Source: CAIXSC01 sp046349855 (GTDB lineage Bacteria > Planctomycetota > Planctomycetia > Pirellulales > Pirellulaceae). Taken from it: a DNA stretch of 64,000 nucleotides. How positions within the stretch are numbered: position 1 is the stretch's first letter; each line of letters starts with the position of its first letter. This document shows, piece after piece, positions 17,569 through 26,803 of the stretch. Below the pieces are notes generated by a model. The model saw only the letters and a list, made by a program, of their open reading frames with translations, was not told the DNA's origin and made no database searches. The stretch lies in NCBI GenBank assembly GCA_046349855.1, contig JAXMBM010000009.1, positions 62,001-126,000 on the forward strand, read 5' to 3'. The position numbers and the translations under genes are program-made.

Positions 17569-20351
17569 GTCGGCACCTCGCGCGCGTCGTCGAGCGATTC
17601 CGGCACCGCCTGGGCAGCAGGCGGCCGTTGGTCCAACAGATGCACCTCTCCGCGGTCACCATGAACCAGGACGCGCACGCCGCCTGCCAGGTACTGTGTG
17701 GCCAGAGGAATTCCCACGACCGTGGGTAACCCGTATTCGCGCGCCAGGATCGCTCCGTGCGACAGCATGCCGCCGCGTTCCATGACCAGTCCGCGGACCA
17801 GCGGGAACACCGTGGCCCAGCCGGGATCGGTTTGCCGCGCCACCAGGATATCCCCGGGGACAAGCCGTTCCATCTGCGACATGTCCTCGAGGACGCACGC
17901 CGTCCCGGTGACCTGGCCGCCACAGGCTCCCAGACCACGCAACACCTGACCGGCATGCGCCGTCTCCCTTGACGTTCCCGGCGCGATCCCGACACCGTCG
18001 CCTGCCGCCTGCGGCGCGGTAACCGTCAGCGTTCGCCAATCGAAGGCCACGCCGCGGGGGAGCCGCAGATCTTGCGGCGGATTGACCAGCGCCTGCGCAA
18101 GCCGCAGGTCCCGCCGCACTCGCACCAATTCCGCTGCCACGTCGCACAGCGGGGATCCTCCGGCCAACAGCGACTCGATCTCATCCCACGTCAGGTCGAA
18201 GATGTCGTCGGCCGCGGCGAGCCAACCTACCTGCTGGAACCGCCGCCCGATGGCCAGGGCGAGCCGGCGGAGGCGCTGGTAGATCAGGGCCTGAGAGAGC
18301 CGCGCGCGTTCGCGGCAGCTGATGGCCGTTTGCGTCGCCTGCAGCAGACGGCGGAGGACGACGTCGCGGCGCGGCCAGGGAAACCAGCGAAAGCAGGGCC
18401 GGCGCGCCAGTTGGCCGAGCAACTGCTGCGTCTCTGCGGCCCGCTGCTGTTCCTGCTCTGCCAGCCGCTCCCCCGGAGCCGCGCCGTCGAGCAGCGTGTA
18501 GGTGCGGAGCAACTCCAGTGCGGCGACCGGCTGCTCCTGGTAACTCGGCACCGTCAGCAGCAATTCTCCCGAACAGCGGAAACCCCAGTCGTCGAGCCAC
18601 CGCCGGAAGCCGCGACGCACTTCGTCCCAGGCGGGATCGCTTTCCCAGCGCGCCCACAGGCTGGCAGCCGTTTCCTGCCGGGCCGCGGCGAGCAGCGCGG
18701 GCGAGTTGTGCCAGGTGCGCGACAATTCCCAAAGCGACTCGGCCGGCCCCACACTCACCACATCGCGCAGGCCGCGGAGCAGGCGATTGTGCAGCGAAGC
18801 CTCGTCACGCTCGGGGAATTCCCGCCGCAACCAGTGCTTCAGCAACCCGTAGCCCACCATGCTGGCGGCATCGGCCAGCGATGCTTCGAGCCAGCGGTGG
18901 TGACGGATCTCGGCGAATCCTCGCCAACAGGTCAGCAGTTCGTCCCAGGAGAGTGCGTCGAGTCGATCGGGGTGCGTCTGTGTGGCATACCGAGCGACGC
19001 GGTCGGCAAACCGCGCGACGCCTTTCCGCAGCTGGAGCGCCCAGCGGCCGGCTCGCCAGACAATCCGCGCGACCTCTGCCCACTCCTTCACTCGCCCCCA
19101 CCAGCTCCGGGCACCCGCGCCTGTGGCCTCCGGTTGAACGCCGTCATCGGTGCCAACAAAATCCAGAAACGCCGCGGCCAGCCAGTCACCCCAGGGGGCA
19201 GCCGCGAGGACCGCGCGAATGTTGGTCAGGTTGTAGTACAGCCGCCCCGCGTGCGTACCGACCAGAAACCGCAGTTGCGGTTCCATCTCGGCGATTCGCC
19301 GCGGCGCGACGCTCAGCGCGACCCCCAGATTGCGGAAATAGTAGTAGTAGCTGCGCTGAGCGATCGAGGCCAGCAACGGCGTGACCGGCTCGGGATAGTT
19401 CTCGTTCAGGTTCGCATTCGACCAGATCTGCACGGCACCCGCGTCGTGCGACGAGGCAACCTCTGCTGGCCGAATCCGCGCGGGCTGCTCGTTCGCTTGT
19501 GCCGCAGCTGTGGCCGCCGGACCTGTGGTGATTGGTCGCGACTGCAGCCAGTGGAGTTGCCCCTCGGCCTCCCAAGTCCACTCGACATCCTGCGGACCAC
19601 CGAACAGCGACTCCAGTCGATCCGCTGCCGCAGCCAGCGCCGCCAACGGCTCGGCGCCGAGCGGAAACTCCACCGCCTCCGCCTGCGATTCATGGTCCGG
19701 TACCGGTCGAAGTGACTCGGCGGCCGCCGGGGACGAGCGCCAGAGCACGCGGCTGGCAGGAGTCACTCGGCCCGCTACCAGGTTGTCACCCAATCCGGTG
19801 CAGCACTCGACCAGGATCGCGTCGGCATAGCGCGGATCGTGTGCCGCGGTGGGATGGCGAGTGAACATGACCCCGGACACGGCGCCGGGGACGAGGCGTT
19901 GAATGATCACCGCCATGCCTCGCAGCCGGATGCCGCGAGCAGCCTGATAGGCACGGACGCGCGGTCCTTCGTACGAGACCCAGCAGGCCCGCACCGCCGC
20001 CACCACCTCTTCGACTTGGGGAGGCACGGCGAGCACGGTGTCGAGCTGCCCGGCGAACGCCGCCTGCGCCGAATCCTCTCCCACCGCCGAACTCCGCACC
20101 GCCAACAATCCCCCGGCCGGCATTTCGGCGAGCACCTCGCGGATGGCCGCGACCACCGTCGCCGGGACAGGGGTGTCCTGCGGCGCGATTCCCTGAGCGG
20201 CACAGGCGGACTGGAACTGAGCAAACGCGGCCGTGGTCACCACCCAGCCCGGCGGTACGTTCCAACCGGCCTCGAGCAGGCATCGCAGGTGGTAGGCCTT
20301 GCCGCCGCACTCGGACAATTCGAGAGGCGTCGACAGCGGTACGATCAGCAT
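17565..20351 (-). CDS. PEP-utilizing / rifampin-phosphotransferase-like dikinase (second copy)
   Basis: A 928-residue enzyme with the same three-part plan as the plus-strand copy. The ATP-grasp PPDK_N domain (about 1-275) has LLAVRSSAVGEDSAQAAFAGQ and ends with HWLQSRPIT. A long middle segment (about 300-770) carries SNANLNENYPEPVTPL, seen in related phosphotransferases after the ATP domain. The C-terminal His domain has GGMLSHGAILAREYGLP (His865) and a VHGDRGEVHLL finish. There is no PEP-binding barrel. Its middle region differs clearly from the first copy, suggesting a different acceptor. A purine-rich GAGAGAGG precedes ATG 20351. It sits 34 bases after the CarS-like gene and overlaps the UbiA-like gene by four bases. 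Confidence 0.82.
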   Translation of the reverse strand: MLIVPLSTPLELSECGGKAYHLRCLLEAGWNVPPGWVVTTAAFAQFQSACAAQGIAPQDTPVPATVVAAIREVLAEMPAGGLLAVRSSAVGEDSAQAAFAGQLDTVLAVPPQVEEVVAAVRACWVSYEGPRVRAYQAARGIRLRGMAVIIQRLVPGAVSGVMFTRHPTAAHDPRYADAILVECCTGLGDNLVAGRVTPASRVLWRSSPAAAESLRPVPDHESQAEAVEFPLGAEPLAALAAAADRLESLFGGPQDVEWTWEAEGQLHWLQSRPITTGPAATAAAQANEQPARIRPAEVASSHDAGAVQIWSNANLNENYPEPVTPLLASIAQRSYYYYFRNLGVALSVAPRRIAEMEPQLRFLVGTHAGRLYYNLTNIRAVLAAAPWGDWLAAAFLDFVGTDDGVQPEATGAGARSWWGRVKEWAEVARIVWRAGRWALQLRKGVARFADRVARYATQTHPDRLDALSWDELLTCWRGFAEIRHHRWLEASLADAASMVGYGLLKHWLRREFPERDEASLHNRLLRGLRDVVSVGPAESLWELSRTWHNSPALLAAARQETAASLWARWESDPAWDEVRRGFRRWLDDWGFRCSGELLLTVPSYQEQPVAALELLRTYTLLDGAAPGERLAEQEQQRAAETQQLLGQLARRPCFRWFPWPRRDVVLRRLLQATQTAISCRERARLSQALIYQRLRRLALAIGRRFQQVGWLAAADDIFDLTWDEIESLLAGGSPLCDVAAELVRVRRDLRLAQALVNPPQDLRLPRGVAFDWRTLTVTAPQAAGDGVGIAPGTSRETAHAGQVLRGLGACGGQVTGTACVLEDMSQMERLVPGDILVARQTDPGWATVFPLVRGLVMERGGMLSHGAILAREYGLPTVVGIPLATQYLAGGVRVLVHGDRGEVHLLDQRPPAAQAVPESLDDAREVPT

Positions 20352-20385
20352 CGATGCGGCCTCTCTCTCGACGGGGGACGTCAGG

Positions 20386-20970
20386 TCACGCTGCCCGCTT
20401 CTTCACGCCCAACAACCACAGCAGCACATTGAACAGCCAGTGGACCAGGGGGCCCAGCAGGACGAGCAACCCGCAGGTCAGCCAGGGGACACGCACCAGG
20501 CAGGCCAGCGCCGCCAGCGCTCCGATCACCGAGTCGGTCTGGTCGGTCAGGAAGGCCAGGGCCCGCCACCCAGGGTGTCTCGGGGATTCCCCCGACGCAA
20601 TGCCCGCTCTCCGCTTGAGGAACGAATTGGGAAGTTCGCCGAGCATGAAGCCGGCGCCCGCCCAGCCTCCGAGTCCCAGGTACTCGAAGATCGTCAGCGG
20701 CCATAGCTTCCCGGCTGCCGCCTCCCGCCACGCCGGCATGCAGGCCGCCAGCCCGGCGAATGCCAGCCCCGTCGCCGGCACCATGACGACGAACCCGGTC
20801 CACGTTTTGTGATCTCCCAGCAGCCGCCGCCCGCGCCAGCTGCGCCCGCCATCCAGCGGGCGGGCCAGTCGCCGCGACCAGCGGCTGCGGAGCCACGCGG
20901 TCTGAGCCACACCGGCCAAGGTGAACGCCGCCAGCAGAAACCCGGCACAGCCGACCGCATCCAGTTCCAT
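20386..20970 (-). CDS. CarS-like (CDP-archaeol synthase / DUF46 family) CTP transferase
   Basis: A 194-residue membrane protein with about five spans. LLGDHKTWTGF matches the CarS-type HKTWRG loop, GELPNSFLKRR the following conserved loop, and TDQTDSVIGAL the acidic DQxD site. Archaeal CarS transfers CMP from CTP to unsaturated archaetidic acid to give CDP-archaeol; bacterial homologues are known but few are characterised. AGGAG five bases upstream supports ATG 20970. The gene sits between the desaturase and the second dikinase in a tight unit. The family call is good. Whether the substrate is an isoprenoid ether lipid, a phosphatidate or another lipid phosphate is open. Confidence 0.8.
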   Translation of the reverse strand: MELDAVGCAGFLLAAFTLAGVAQTAWLRSRWSRRLARPLDGGRSWRGRRLLGDHKTWTGFVVMVPATGLAFAGLAACMPAWREAAAGKLWPLTIFEYLGLGGWAGAGFMLGELPNSFLKRRAGIASGESPRHPGWRALAFLTDQTDSVIGALAALACLVRVPWLTCGLLVLLGPLVHWLFNVLLWLLGVKKRAA

Positions 20971-21023
20971 GCCCGCTCCTGTTCACGGCGGTCACCCCGC
21001 CACGCTCCGTTTTCCGGCACGAG

Positions 21024-21986
21024 TCAGATCAGATAACCGGTCTGGTCGCGGTTTTGAAACAGCAGCACATCGCCCCGGATCCGCCGCGCTCGCCAAACCC
21101 ACTGCCACCACGGCATGGCATTGAGAGTCGGTCGCGCGAGTTGTCCGAGATAGTAACCGGGAACGCGCGGATAGACATGGTGCAGTTCGTGGGCATCCAG
21201 ATGCAGCAGGATCCAGCCAGAGAACCAGCGGGGAAACACGAGCGAACGCGTAAACACCTCCTGCTGGGCAGCCGAAAACGGCCGCACGGCTTCCCCGTGA
21301 CTGCAGCGCTGCGGAATGTGCGTGTGCTGGCTGAGGATCAACAGGTCCTGCGCGACCATGGTGAGAAACAGGGCACAGCCCAGCAGGCGGCACAGCCACA
21401 GCGGCCCGCACCACACCACCAGCGCCGCGTAACCCAGCAGGTAGATCACCGCCCCCACGACCATCCGCCGCCGCTCGCCCGCCGTGGGCAGCAGCCGCCA
21501 CAGCCGCGGCAGATGCCAATAGTTGCTCAGTCGATACAGCAGCGAGAACAACGGAATCCACAGCGCCCAGCAGATGTTCACCGTCCAGCGCTGGTACCGC
21601 GGGCGAGGTCGCTCCTGCGGAGCCAACACGGCCGTTGTCGGATCGATGTCCTGCCAGCCGGTCCAGCGATGATGGCGAGCGTGGATGGGGCGCCAGGAGG
21701 TCAACGGAATCAGCGCCAGAAAACCCGCCAGCTGTCCCGCCACGTCGTTGAGCCAGCGGGTGCGAAACAGCGTCCGATGCCCGGCTTCGTGCAAGAGCGC
21801 GAACCACTGCAGGAATGCCAGCGCCAGCAGTACCTGTCCCGTCAGCCAGACCAACGTCATCTCGGCCGTCGACAACGCCACGCCCGCTGCCGTCAGAGCC
21901 ACCGCCGCCAGGACGTACACCGTCCCCCAGCCGTTGGAAGGCAACCAGCGTGGCGGAGGTGAGGACCGACGAGTGGAGTGGGTCAT
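21024..21986 (-). CDS. Membrane fatty acid desaturase / hydroxylase family protein
   Basis: A 320-residue membrane di-iron enzyme. The three histidine boxes are HEAGH (66-70), HARHH (102-106) and HELHH (266-270), with hydrophobic pairs between them. This pattern covers acyl-lipid desaturases and carotenoid or sphingolipid hydroxylases, so regiochemistry and substrate are open. ATG 21986 is preferred because longer frames add an unrelated basic tail (alternatives at 22019 and further upstream). A TACAAT hexamer on this strand at 22001-21996 resembles a -10 box but lacks a convincing -35. It is the first gene of the minus-strand lipid unit; the CarS-like gene starts 53 bases downstream. The opposite, divergent gene is the beta-helix protein. 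Confidence 0.85.
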   Translation of the reverse strand: MTHSTRRSSPPPRWLPSNGWGTVYVLAAVALTAAGVALSTAEMTLVWLTGQVLLALAFLQWFALLHEAGHRTLFRTRWLNDVAGQLAGFLALIPLTSWRPIHARHHRWTGWQDIDPTTAVLAPQERPRPRYQRWTVNICWALWIPLFSLLYRLSNYWHLPRLWRLLPTAGERRRMVVGAVIYLLGYAALVVWCGPLWLCRLLGCALFLTMVAQDLLILSQHTHIPQRCSHGEAVRPFSAAQQEVFTRSLVFPRWFSGWILLHLDAHELHHVYPRVPGYYLGQLARPTLNAMPWWQWVWRARRIRGDVLLFQNRDQTGYLI

Positions 21987-22155
21987 GGTCGGCACATTGT
22001 AGATCACGCGGTGGGCCATGGTCGAACGCCCGAGGCTGCCGTCGCGTTGCCACCATTCCCCGCTGACCACCATAATGCGCTCCGCCGAGCTGGCAATGGA
22101 ACCAAGCCCGCCACGCCGGCCGTCGCCAACGTCCCCTGGTGGTAGAGGAGTCACC

Positions 22156-23394
22156 ATGCCCCTGCGTCACTCACCTGGCGGTGTTGCCTGGTCACTTGTG
22201 CTGGTGTCGACGCTGATCTGCCTGTCGACCCTGCCCCGATCATGCGGCGCCGCACCGGCGGCGGAAGCCGGTACCGTGCGCGTGGCAACGACCGAGCAGT
22301 TGCAGCGGGCCGTCGCTCAGGCGCAGCCCGGCACGCGCATCCTGCTGGCGCCGGGAACCTACCGCGGTGGCCTGAGTTTTGCCAAGGTCCGCGGCCGTGC
22401 CGGGGCACCCATCGTGTTGGCGGCCGCCGATGAACAACGCCGGCCGGTCGTGGAGGGAGGCCCTTCCGGACTGCACTTCTCCTCCCCCGCCTATCTCGAA
22501 CTGCGTCACCTCGTGATCTCCGGAGCCCACGGCAACGGCCTGAATATCGACGACGGCGGAGTGAGCGATCAGCCTGCGCACCACGTCACGCTCGAGGGGC
22601 TCGAGGTCCGTGACATTGGACCGCGCGGCAATCGGGACGGCATCAAACTCTCAGGACTCGATCACTTTGCCGTGATCGATTGCCGAGTGGAGCAATGGGG
22701 AGACAGCGGGTCGGGAATCGACATGGTCGGCTGCCACGAGGGCCGTGTCGTCGGTTGCTTTTTCCGTCAGCGCGGCGACAGTCCCGGCAATGGCGTGCAG
22801 ACCAAAGGCGGCAGCGCCAGGATACAGATTCAGCGATGTCGCTTCGAACACGCGGGGGGACGAGCGGTGAACCTGGGTGGCAGCACCGGCGACGACTATT
22901 TCCGTCCCCCGGCGGCCGACTGCGAAGCGCGCGACATCACGGTCGAGGACTGCACCTTCCTGGGGTCGCAAGCGGCGATCGCCTTCGTGGGAGCCGATCG
23001 CGCCGTGGTGCGCTACAACACGATTTACCGCCCGGAGCGCTGGGTGGTGCGGATACTCCAGGAGTCGCGCGGCGCGCGGTTCGTTCCCTGCCGCCACGGT
23101 TCGTTCCAGCACAACCTGATCGTCTTTCACGCCGCCGAAATCCGCGCGATCGTCAACTCGGGCGACGGCACCGACCCGCAGTCGTTTCAGTTCGCCGACA
23201 ACTGGTGGTTCTGTGCCGACGATCCGCCACGCTCCAGCCGTCTGAGTCTGCCGGTTCGCGAAACGGGGGCGACCTACGGCCGCGATCCTCAATTCGTTGA
23301 CGCCGCTCAGGGCGATCTGCGTTGCCGTCCGAACAGCCCAGCGCGAAACGCAGGCGTACGCCCTGCCGCTCACCAGCCCGACTCGGCACCGTAA
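22156..23394 (+). CDS. Secreted right-handed parallel beta-helix protein
   Basis: A 412-residue protein with an N-terminal signal peptide (about 1-37). VATTEQLQRAVAQAQPGTRILLAPGTY is the classic opening of pectate-lyase-like beta-helix proteins. Repeating coils follow (HLVISGAHGNG, LEGLEVRDIG, FAVIDCRVEQWGDSGSG, IQRCRFEHAGG, NTIYRPERW) to about residue 370. Several coils contain Asp/Asn/Gly turns, but no polysaccharide lyase active site can be named. Members are extracellular glycan lyases, epimerases or structural proteins. GAGGAG (22145-22150) supports ATG 22156. It is divergent from the lipid unit and convergent with the dockerin protein gene, whose end lies six bases away. Confidence 0.82.
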   Translation: MPLRHSPGGVAWSLVLVSTLICLSTLPRSCGAAPAAEAGTVRVATTEQLQRAVAQAQPGTRILLAPGTYRGGLSFAKVRGRAGAPIVLAAADEQRRPVVEGGPSGLHFSSPAYLELRHLVISGAHGNGLNIDDGGVSDQPAHHVTLEGLEVRDIGPRGNRDGIKLSGLDHFAVIDCRVEQWGDSGSGIDMVGCHEGRVVGCFFRQRGDSPGNGVQTKGGSARIQIQRCRFEHAGGRAVNLGGSTGDDYFRPPAADCEARDITVEDCTFLGSQAAIAFVGADRAVVRYNTIYRPERWVVRILQESRGARFVPCRHGSFQHNLIVFHAAEIRAIVNSGDGTDPQSFQFADNWWFCADDPPRSSRLSLPVRETGATYGRDPQFVDAAQGDLRCRPNSPARNAGVRPAAHQPDSAP

Positions 23395-23400
23395 CCCGCG

Positions 23401-26400
23401 TTAACTCGCGTCCCTGGCGTCTCCCCAGTCGGCCCACACCGCGTCCCATGCTGCCGTAGAGTGTCGTCCGGCGGACAACGGTTCGCCGTCGTCGATCCCT
23501 GAGGACGCGGCTTCGCGCCGAACCGACACCGCGTTGTTGGCCCGACGAAATTCGTCCCGCACCGATCCTCGCCACGACAAACGCCGAAGCGACTCGCCCC
23601 GCTCGGAGCGATCCGAGCGACGGACCCCGGAAAGCCAGGCCATGGGTCGAACGTCGTCACCGAGCTCCGCTGGTTCCTGCCACGGCGTTCGTGCGACTCG
23701 GAGGCTCTCGTCTCGCAGAACCGCGTCACCCGCAACTCCGGGTCGCCCTCCCGGGGACAAGTCGGCCACCGCCGGGATCAGCGGCCCGAGCTCGCTGGCG
23801 GCTCCGGCAGCCGGGCTGGTTACTTCTGCCAGGCTGGTTACTTCTGCGGCTTCGCCTTCCCCCACCCCGCCCCCCTCGCCGGCTTCACCCACGCCGTTGA
23901 GGAAATTGATGACGTACAGCGCATCGATGGGGGCCACCAGATTGTCGGGGACGACATCCAGATACAGCGGGAACGGCTCTCCGGCGAGCACCGCTTGCGG
24001 CAGACTTCTTGGGGCCGCCGAATTGAGATAGTTGACGATATTCAGGCCGTCGAGCGGCACGACACGCCCGTCGTGGTTGACGTCTTCGCGCCATTCTGGA
24101 TTATGCCAGGGGAACGTGGTCTTCCCGGGTGCTCCTTGCCCGATGATCACTCCGTTGGCCACTCCGTCCGCGTCACCTCGACCGCCATCCTGCACGACCA
24201 GATCGACGTGGTCCGCGAAAACCTGCGCACCGTGCTGACCGTTCCACATCAGCCAGTCCCAGTGGACCTGCCCGGGCGTGCCACCCGGCACAGGAGTCCA
24301 GCCAAAGAAGGCGTTCAGCCCCGGCGTCGATTCGGCCGACCAGCGGAGCGTCGCCGTTGCCCCAGGAGCGACCACCATCTGGTAGCTCGCTCCATCCCAC
24401 GGGAAAGACGTGCCGGCGGCCACGCCGGAGGCGGCCGGTACCGCCACCGCCCTCACATTGTCCAGCGCCGCGGTGGTGCTGCTGCTGAGCGCGAGCCATT
24501 GGTTATTGGAGGCGGAACGGAACGACGAACGGTGCGGCTGCGTTGAATCGAGATGCCCGTCGCCATCCGCGTCGCCTCCGAAGGGCCCCGCATCTTCCAC
24601 CGCGTTCGGCACACCGTCGAGGTCGACGTCATCCGCCGTGCCGACGACCAGAAAGAAATCGCGCGTACCGGAACCCGCTTCGGGCGCGGGACTGGTCACG
24701 CGGGCCGTAAGTCGGACGCGGCCGGTCTGGCTGGCAGCGGGCGTGAGCGTGACTCCATAGTTCCAGCCTCCCAGATCCGCGACCTGGATCCCCTGGGTAT
24801 TGAGCAGCGGGGAGGCGGCGGGAAGAACCGCCAGTGCGAGCAGGCCGGGGTCGGTGTCCCAGTCGCGCACCGTGAGATTCGTACTGGCCGACGTTTCACC
24901 GAGCAGCATCACGGCCGGATCGGCGGACAGCACTTCCGGCGGATCGTTGACTCCCGACACCGTGACGCGCACTCCACCCCACGCTTCGGCGCCCGCACGA
25001 TCGACGATGCGGTAATCGATCCAATCCTCGATCGTGTCCCCAGCTGACAACGCGCGCAGCGAAGCGGACGAAGAGGGGTCGTAAACGATCAGGCCATCGT
25101 CCCCCAAAAACACCGTCGCCCCATAGACGCTCGACGCATTCACTTCGGCCAGCACCAGCCGGTCGCCATGATCGGGGTCCCGATCGTTGGCCAGCAGCGC
25201 GGCGGGGACGAGTTTCAGGCGAGTATCTTCCCGAGTGGCCGTGGCGTCATCGATGGCGACGGGCAAGTCGTTCACTCCCACCAGCGTGACACGATGGGTG
25301 GTGTCGTCGGCGAACGTCCCGTTTTCGATGGCCATGAAGTCGATGAAGTCGTCCAGCGTCTCTCCCTGAGCCAGCGACTGAAACGCGGTGACACCCGTCG
25401 GGTCGTACAGGAACGCTCCGCGCGCATTGGTGACGGCGACGTCGGCGCCCAGGCGGGACTGCGGAGCGTAGGCGTAGACCGTCACCTGAGGATAGCGGGC
25501 CGCATCGGCCGCCCCCAGGAGGCTGCCGGACGCGAGGTTCAACACCTGATCCACCGGGTGATTGGCCGTGCTGGCGGCTTGCGCGGCAAAGCTGCGGATC
25601 GGCAGGAAGGCCGAGTTATTGCCCGTGTTGCTCTCGGTGAAACCGGCCGCCGTGATCGACGCCTTGACGTAGCGTGCCCACGCCGGCGCTGGGGGAAGTT
25701 CTCCCACCACCGCCTGGGCCAGACTGTTGTTCCAATAGACGCCCCAGGGCCCCGAGGTCGTGGACACGGGAATGGCTTCGAGCGTGGCGCCGGCGGTCGC
25801 GTCCGACGCCCAAGACAGTTGCAGGTTACCCACCGGAGTCGTGGGGCCCGCCGCGGGAGCAGGCGGCGCCTTCCCCAGCACTTCGATACTGATCTCCACC
25901 TGACCATGCTGGGCATCGAGCACATCGAAGGCTGGCGAGCCCGCCGGCTGCGTGACTTCGACCCAGTCGGCCGGCAAACGCGGGACCCCGTTGCGTGCCG
26001 CCAGCGTCAACACAAAATCGGTGGGCGCCGAGTTAGCCCAGGTGACGGACGCGGCCGGCGAAGTTCGGGTGACCCCACTCGAAGCATCCGCATAATTGAT
26101 GGCGGCCGTGGACGCGGTGGCATCGAACGTCCCCGAGTACTTCGACCGCAGGCCTCCAAAGTACACCGGGAACGGATTCTCGGCCGGACAGAAACCGCCG
26201 GTCAGATCGGTGTACTGTGTGTAGACCGTCGATGAGGAATTGGCCGAGGTGACGGTGATCTTCTTCTGCGCCGCGTCGAGACTCAGCTCCAGCGCTCCCT
26301 CGTCGCGTATCGTGTGATTGGAGCAGTTCCGCCAGGAGCCGCCAAAGAACACCTGATCGCCGCCCGAGCCGGTCGCCGTTCCGTCGAACGTCGCCTGCCC

Positions 26401-26655
26401 CAGACTCGGGCTCTCCCAGAAGATGTGGCCGGTCCCGCTGAACTGGCCATTGGTGATCGAGTCGCGGTAGTCACTCAGCTGCAAATCGAAGCGAAACGTG
26501 CCCGACAGCGAAAAATCGTCGTCGCGAAATACGTGCAGCAGGGACGCGGTCGCCAGTAACCGCCGATCCTCCAGCCGTTCGCCCCACAACCACCGGACGG
26601 GTCGTTTCGCCGGACGCTCACGACGCCCGTGCGACCTCACGCGCACTCGTACCAT
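23401..26655 (-). CDS. Giant secreted protein with LEPR-like N-terminus, cadherin/VCBS-like repeats and dockerin pair
   Basis: A 1,084-residue protein. ATG 26655 puts the basic leader and GERLEDRRLLA (LEPR-XLL-like planctomycete motif) at the very N-terminus. A beta-rich domain (about 40-210) is followed by CARDB-like and cadherin/VCBS-like modules (GVNDLPVAIDDATATREDTR, then DRDPDHGDRL; VSGVNDPPEVL). Next comes a calcium-binding type-3 stretch (DVDLDGVPNAVEDAG) and a dockerin type I pair (DVNHDGRVVPLDGLNIVNYLN and DVVPDNLVAPIDALYVINFLNG). A Ser/Arg-rich tail of about 150 residues ends the protein. It is probably cell-surface or extracellular. No cohesin is visible in the window. The partner and role are unknown. 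Confidence 0.8.
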   Translation of the reverse strand: MVRVRVRSHGRRERPAKRPVRWLWGERLEDRRLLATASLLHVFRDDDFSLSGTFRFDLQLSDYRDSITNGQFSGTGHIFWESPSLGQATFDGTATGSGGDQVFFGGSWRNCSNHTIRDEGALELSLDAAQKKITVTSANSSSTVYTQYTDLTGGFCPAENPFPVYFGGLRSKYSGTFDATASTAAINYADASSGVTRTSPAASVTWANSAPTDFVLTLAARNGVPRLPADWVEVTQPAGSPAFDVLDAQHGQVEISIEVLGKAPPAPAAGPTTPVGNLQLSWASDATAGATLEAIPVSTTSGPWGVYWNNSLAQAVVGELPPAPAWARYVKASITAAGFTESNTGNNSAFLPIRSFAAQAASTANHPVDQVLNLASGSLLGAADAARYPQVTVYAYAPQSRLGADVAVTNARGAFLYDPTGVTAFQSLAQGETLDDFIDFMAIENGTFADDTTHRVTLVGVNDLPVAIDDATATREDTRLKLVPAALLANDRDPDHGDRLVLAEVNASSVYGATVFLGDDGLIVYDPSSSASLRALSAGDTIEDWIDYRIVDRAGAEAWGGVRVTVSGVNDPPEVLSADPAVMLLGETSASTNLTVRDWDTDPGLLALAVLPAASPLLNTQGIQVADLGGWNYGVTLTPAASQTGRVRLTARVTSPAPEAGSGTRDFFLVVGTADDVDLDGVPNAVEDAGPFGGDADGDGHLDSTQPHRSSFRSASNNQWLALSSSTTAALDNVRAVAVPAASGVAAGTSFPWDGASYQMVVAPGATATLRWSAESTPGLNAFFGWTPVPGGTPGQVHWDWLMWNGQHGAQVFADHVDLVVQDGGRGDADGVANGVIIGQGAPGKTTFPWHNPEWREDVNHDGRVVPLDGLNIVNYLNSAAPRSLPQAVLAGEPFPLYLDVVPDNLVAPIDALYVINFLNGVGEAGEGGGVGEGEAAEVTSLAEVTSPAAGAASELGPLIPAVADLSPGGRPGVAGDAVLRDESLRVARTPWQEPAELGDDVRPMAWLSGVRRSDRSERGESLRRLSWRGSVRDEFRRANNAVSVRREAASSGIDDGEPLSAGRHSTAAWDAVWADWGDARDAS

Positions 26656-26803
26656 GCCTGACCCCTCGTCCCCCTCGGCGCTCGGCTCCCGCTTCGCCAC
26701 CCCGCCAGCCCAAGTCAGGCGGCGGGTACGCGGAACCCGGGATAGCGCCAACGCGAGCTTGCACCCTAGTTGCCGGCGCGGATACGTGCAAGCGAATGGC
26801 CGG

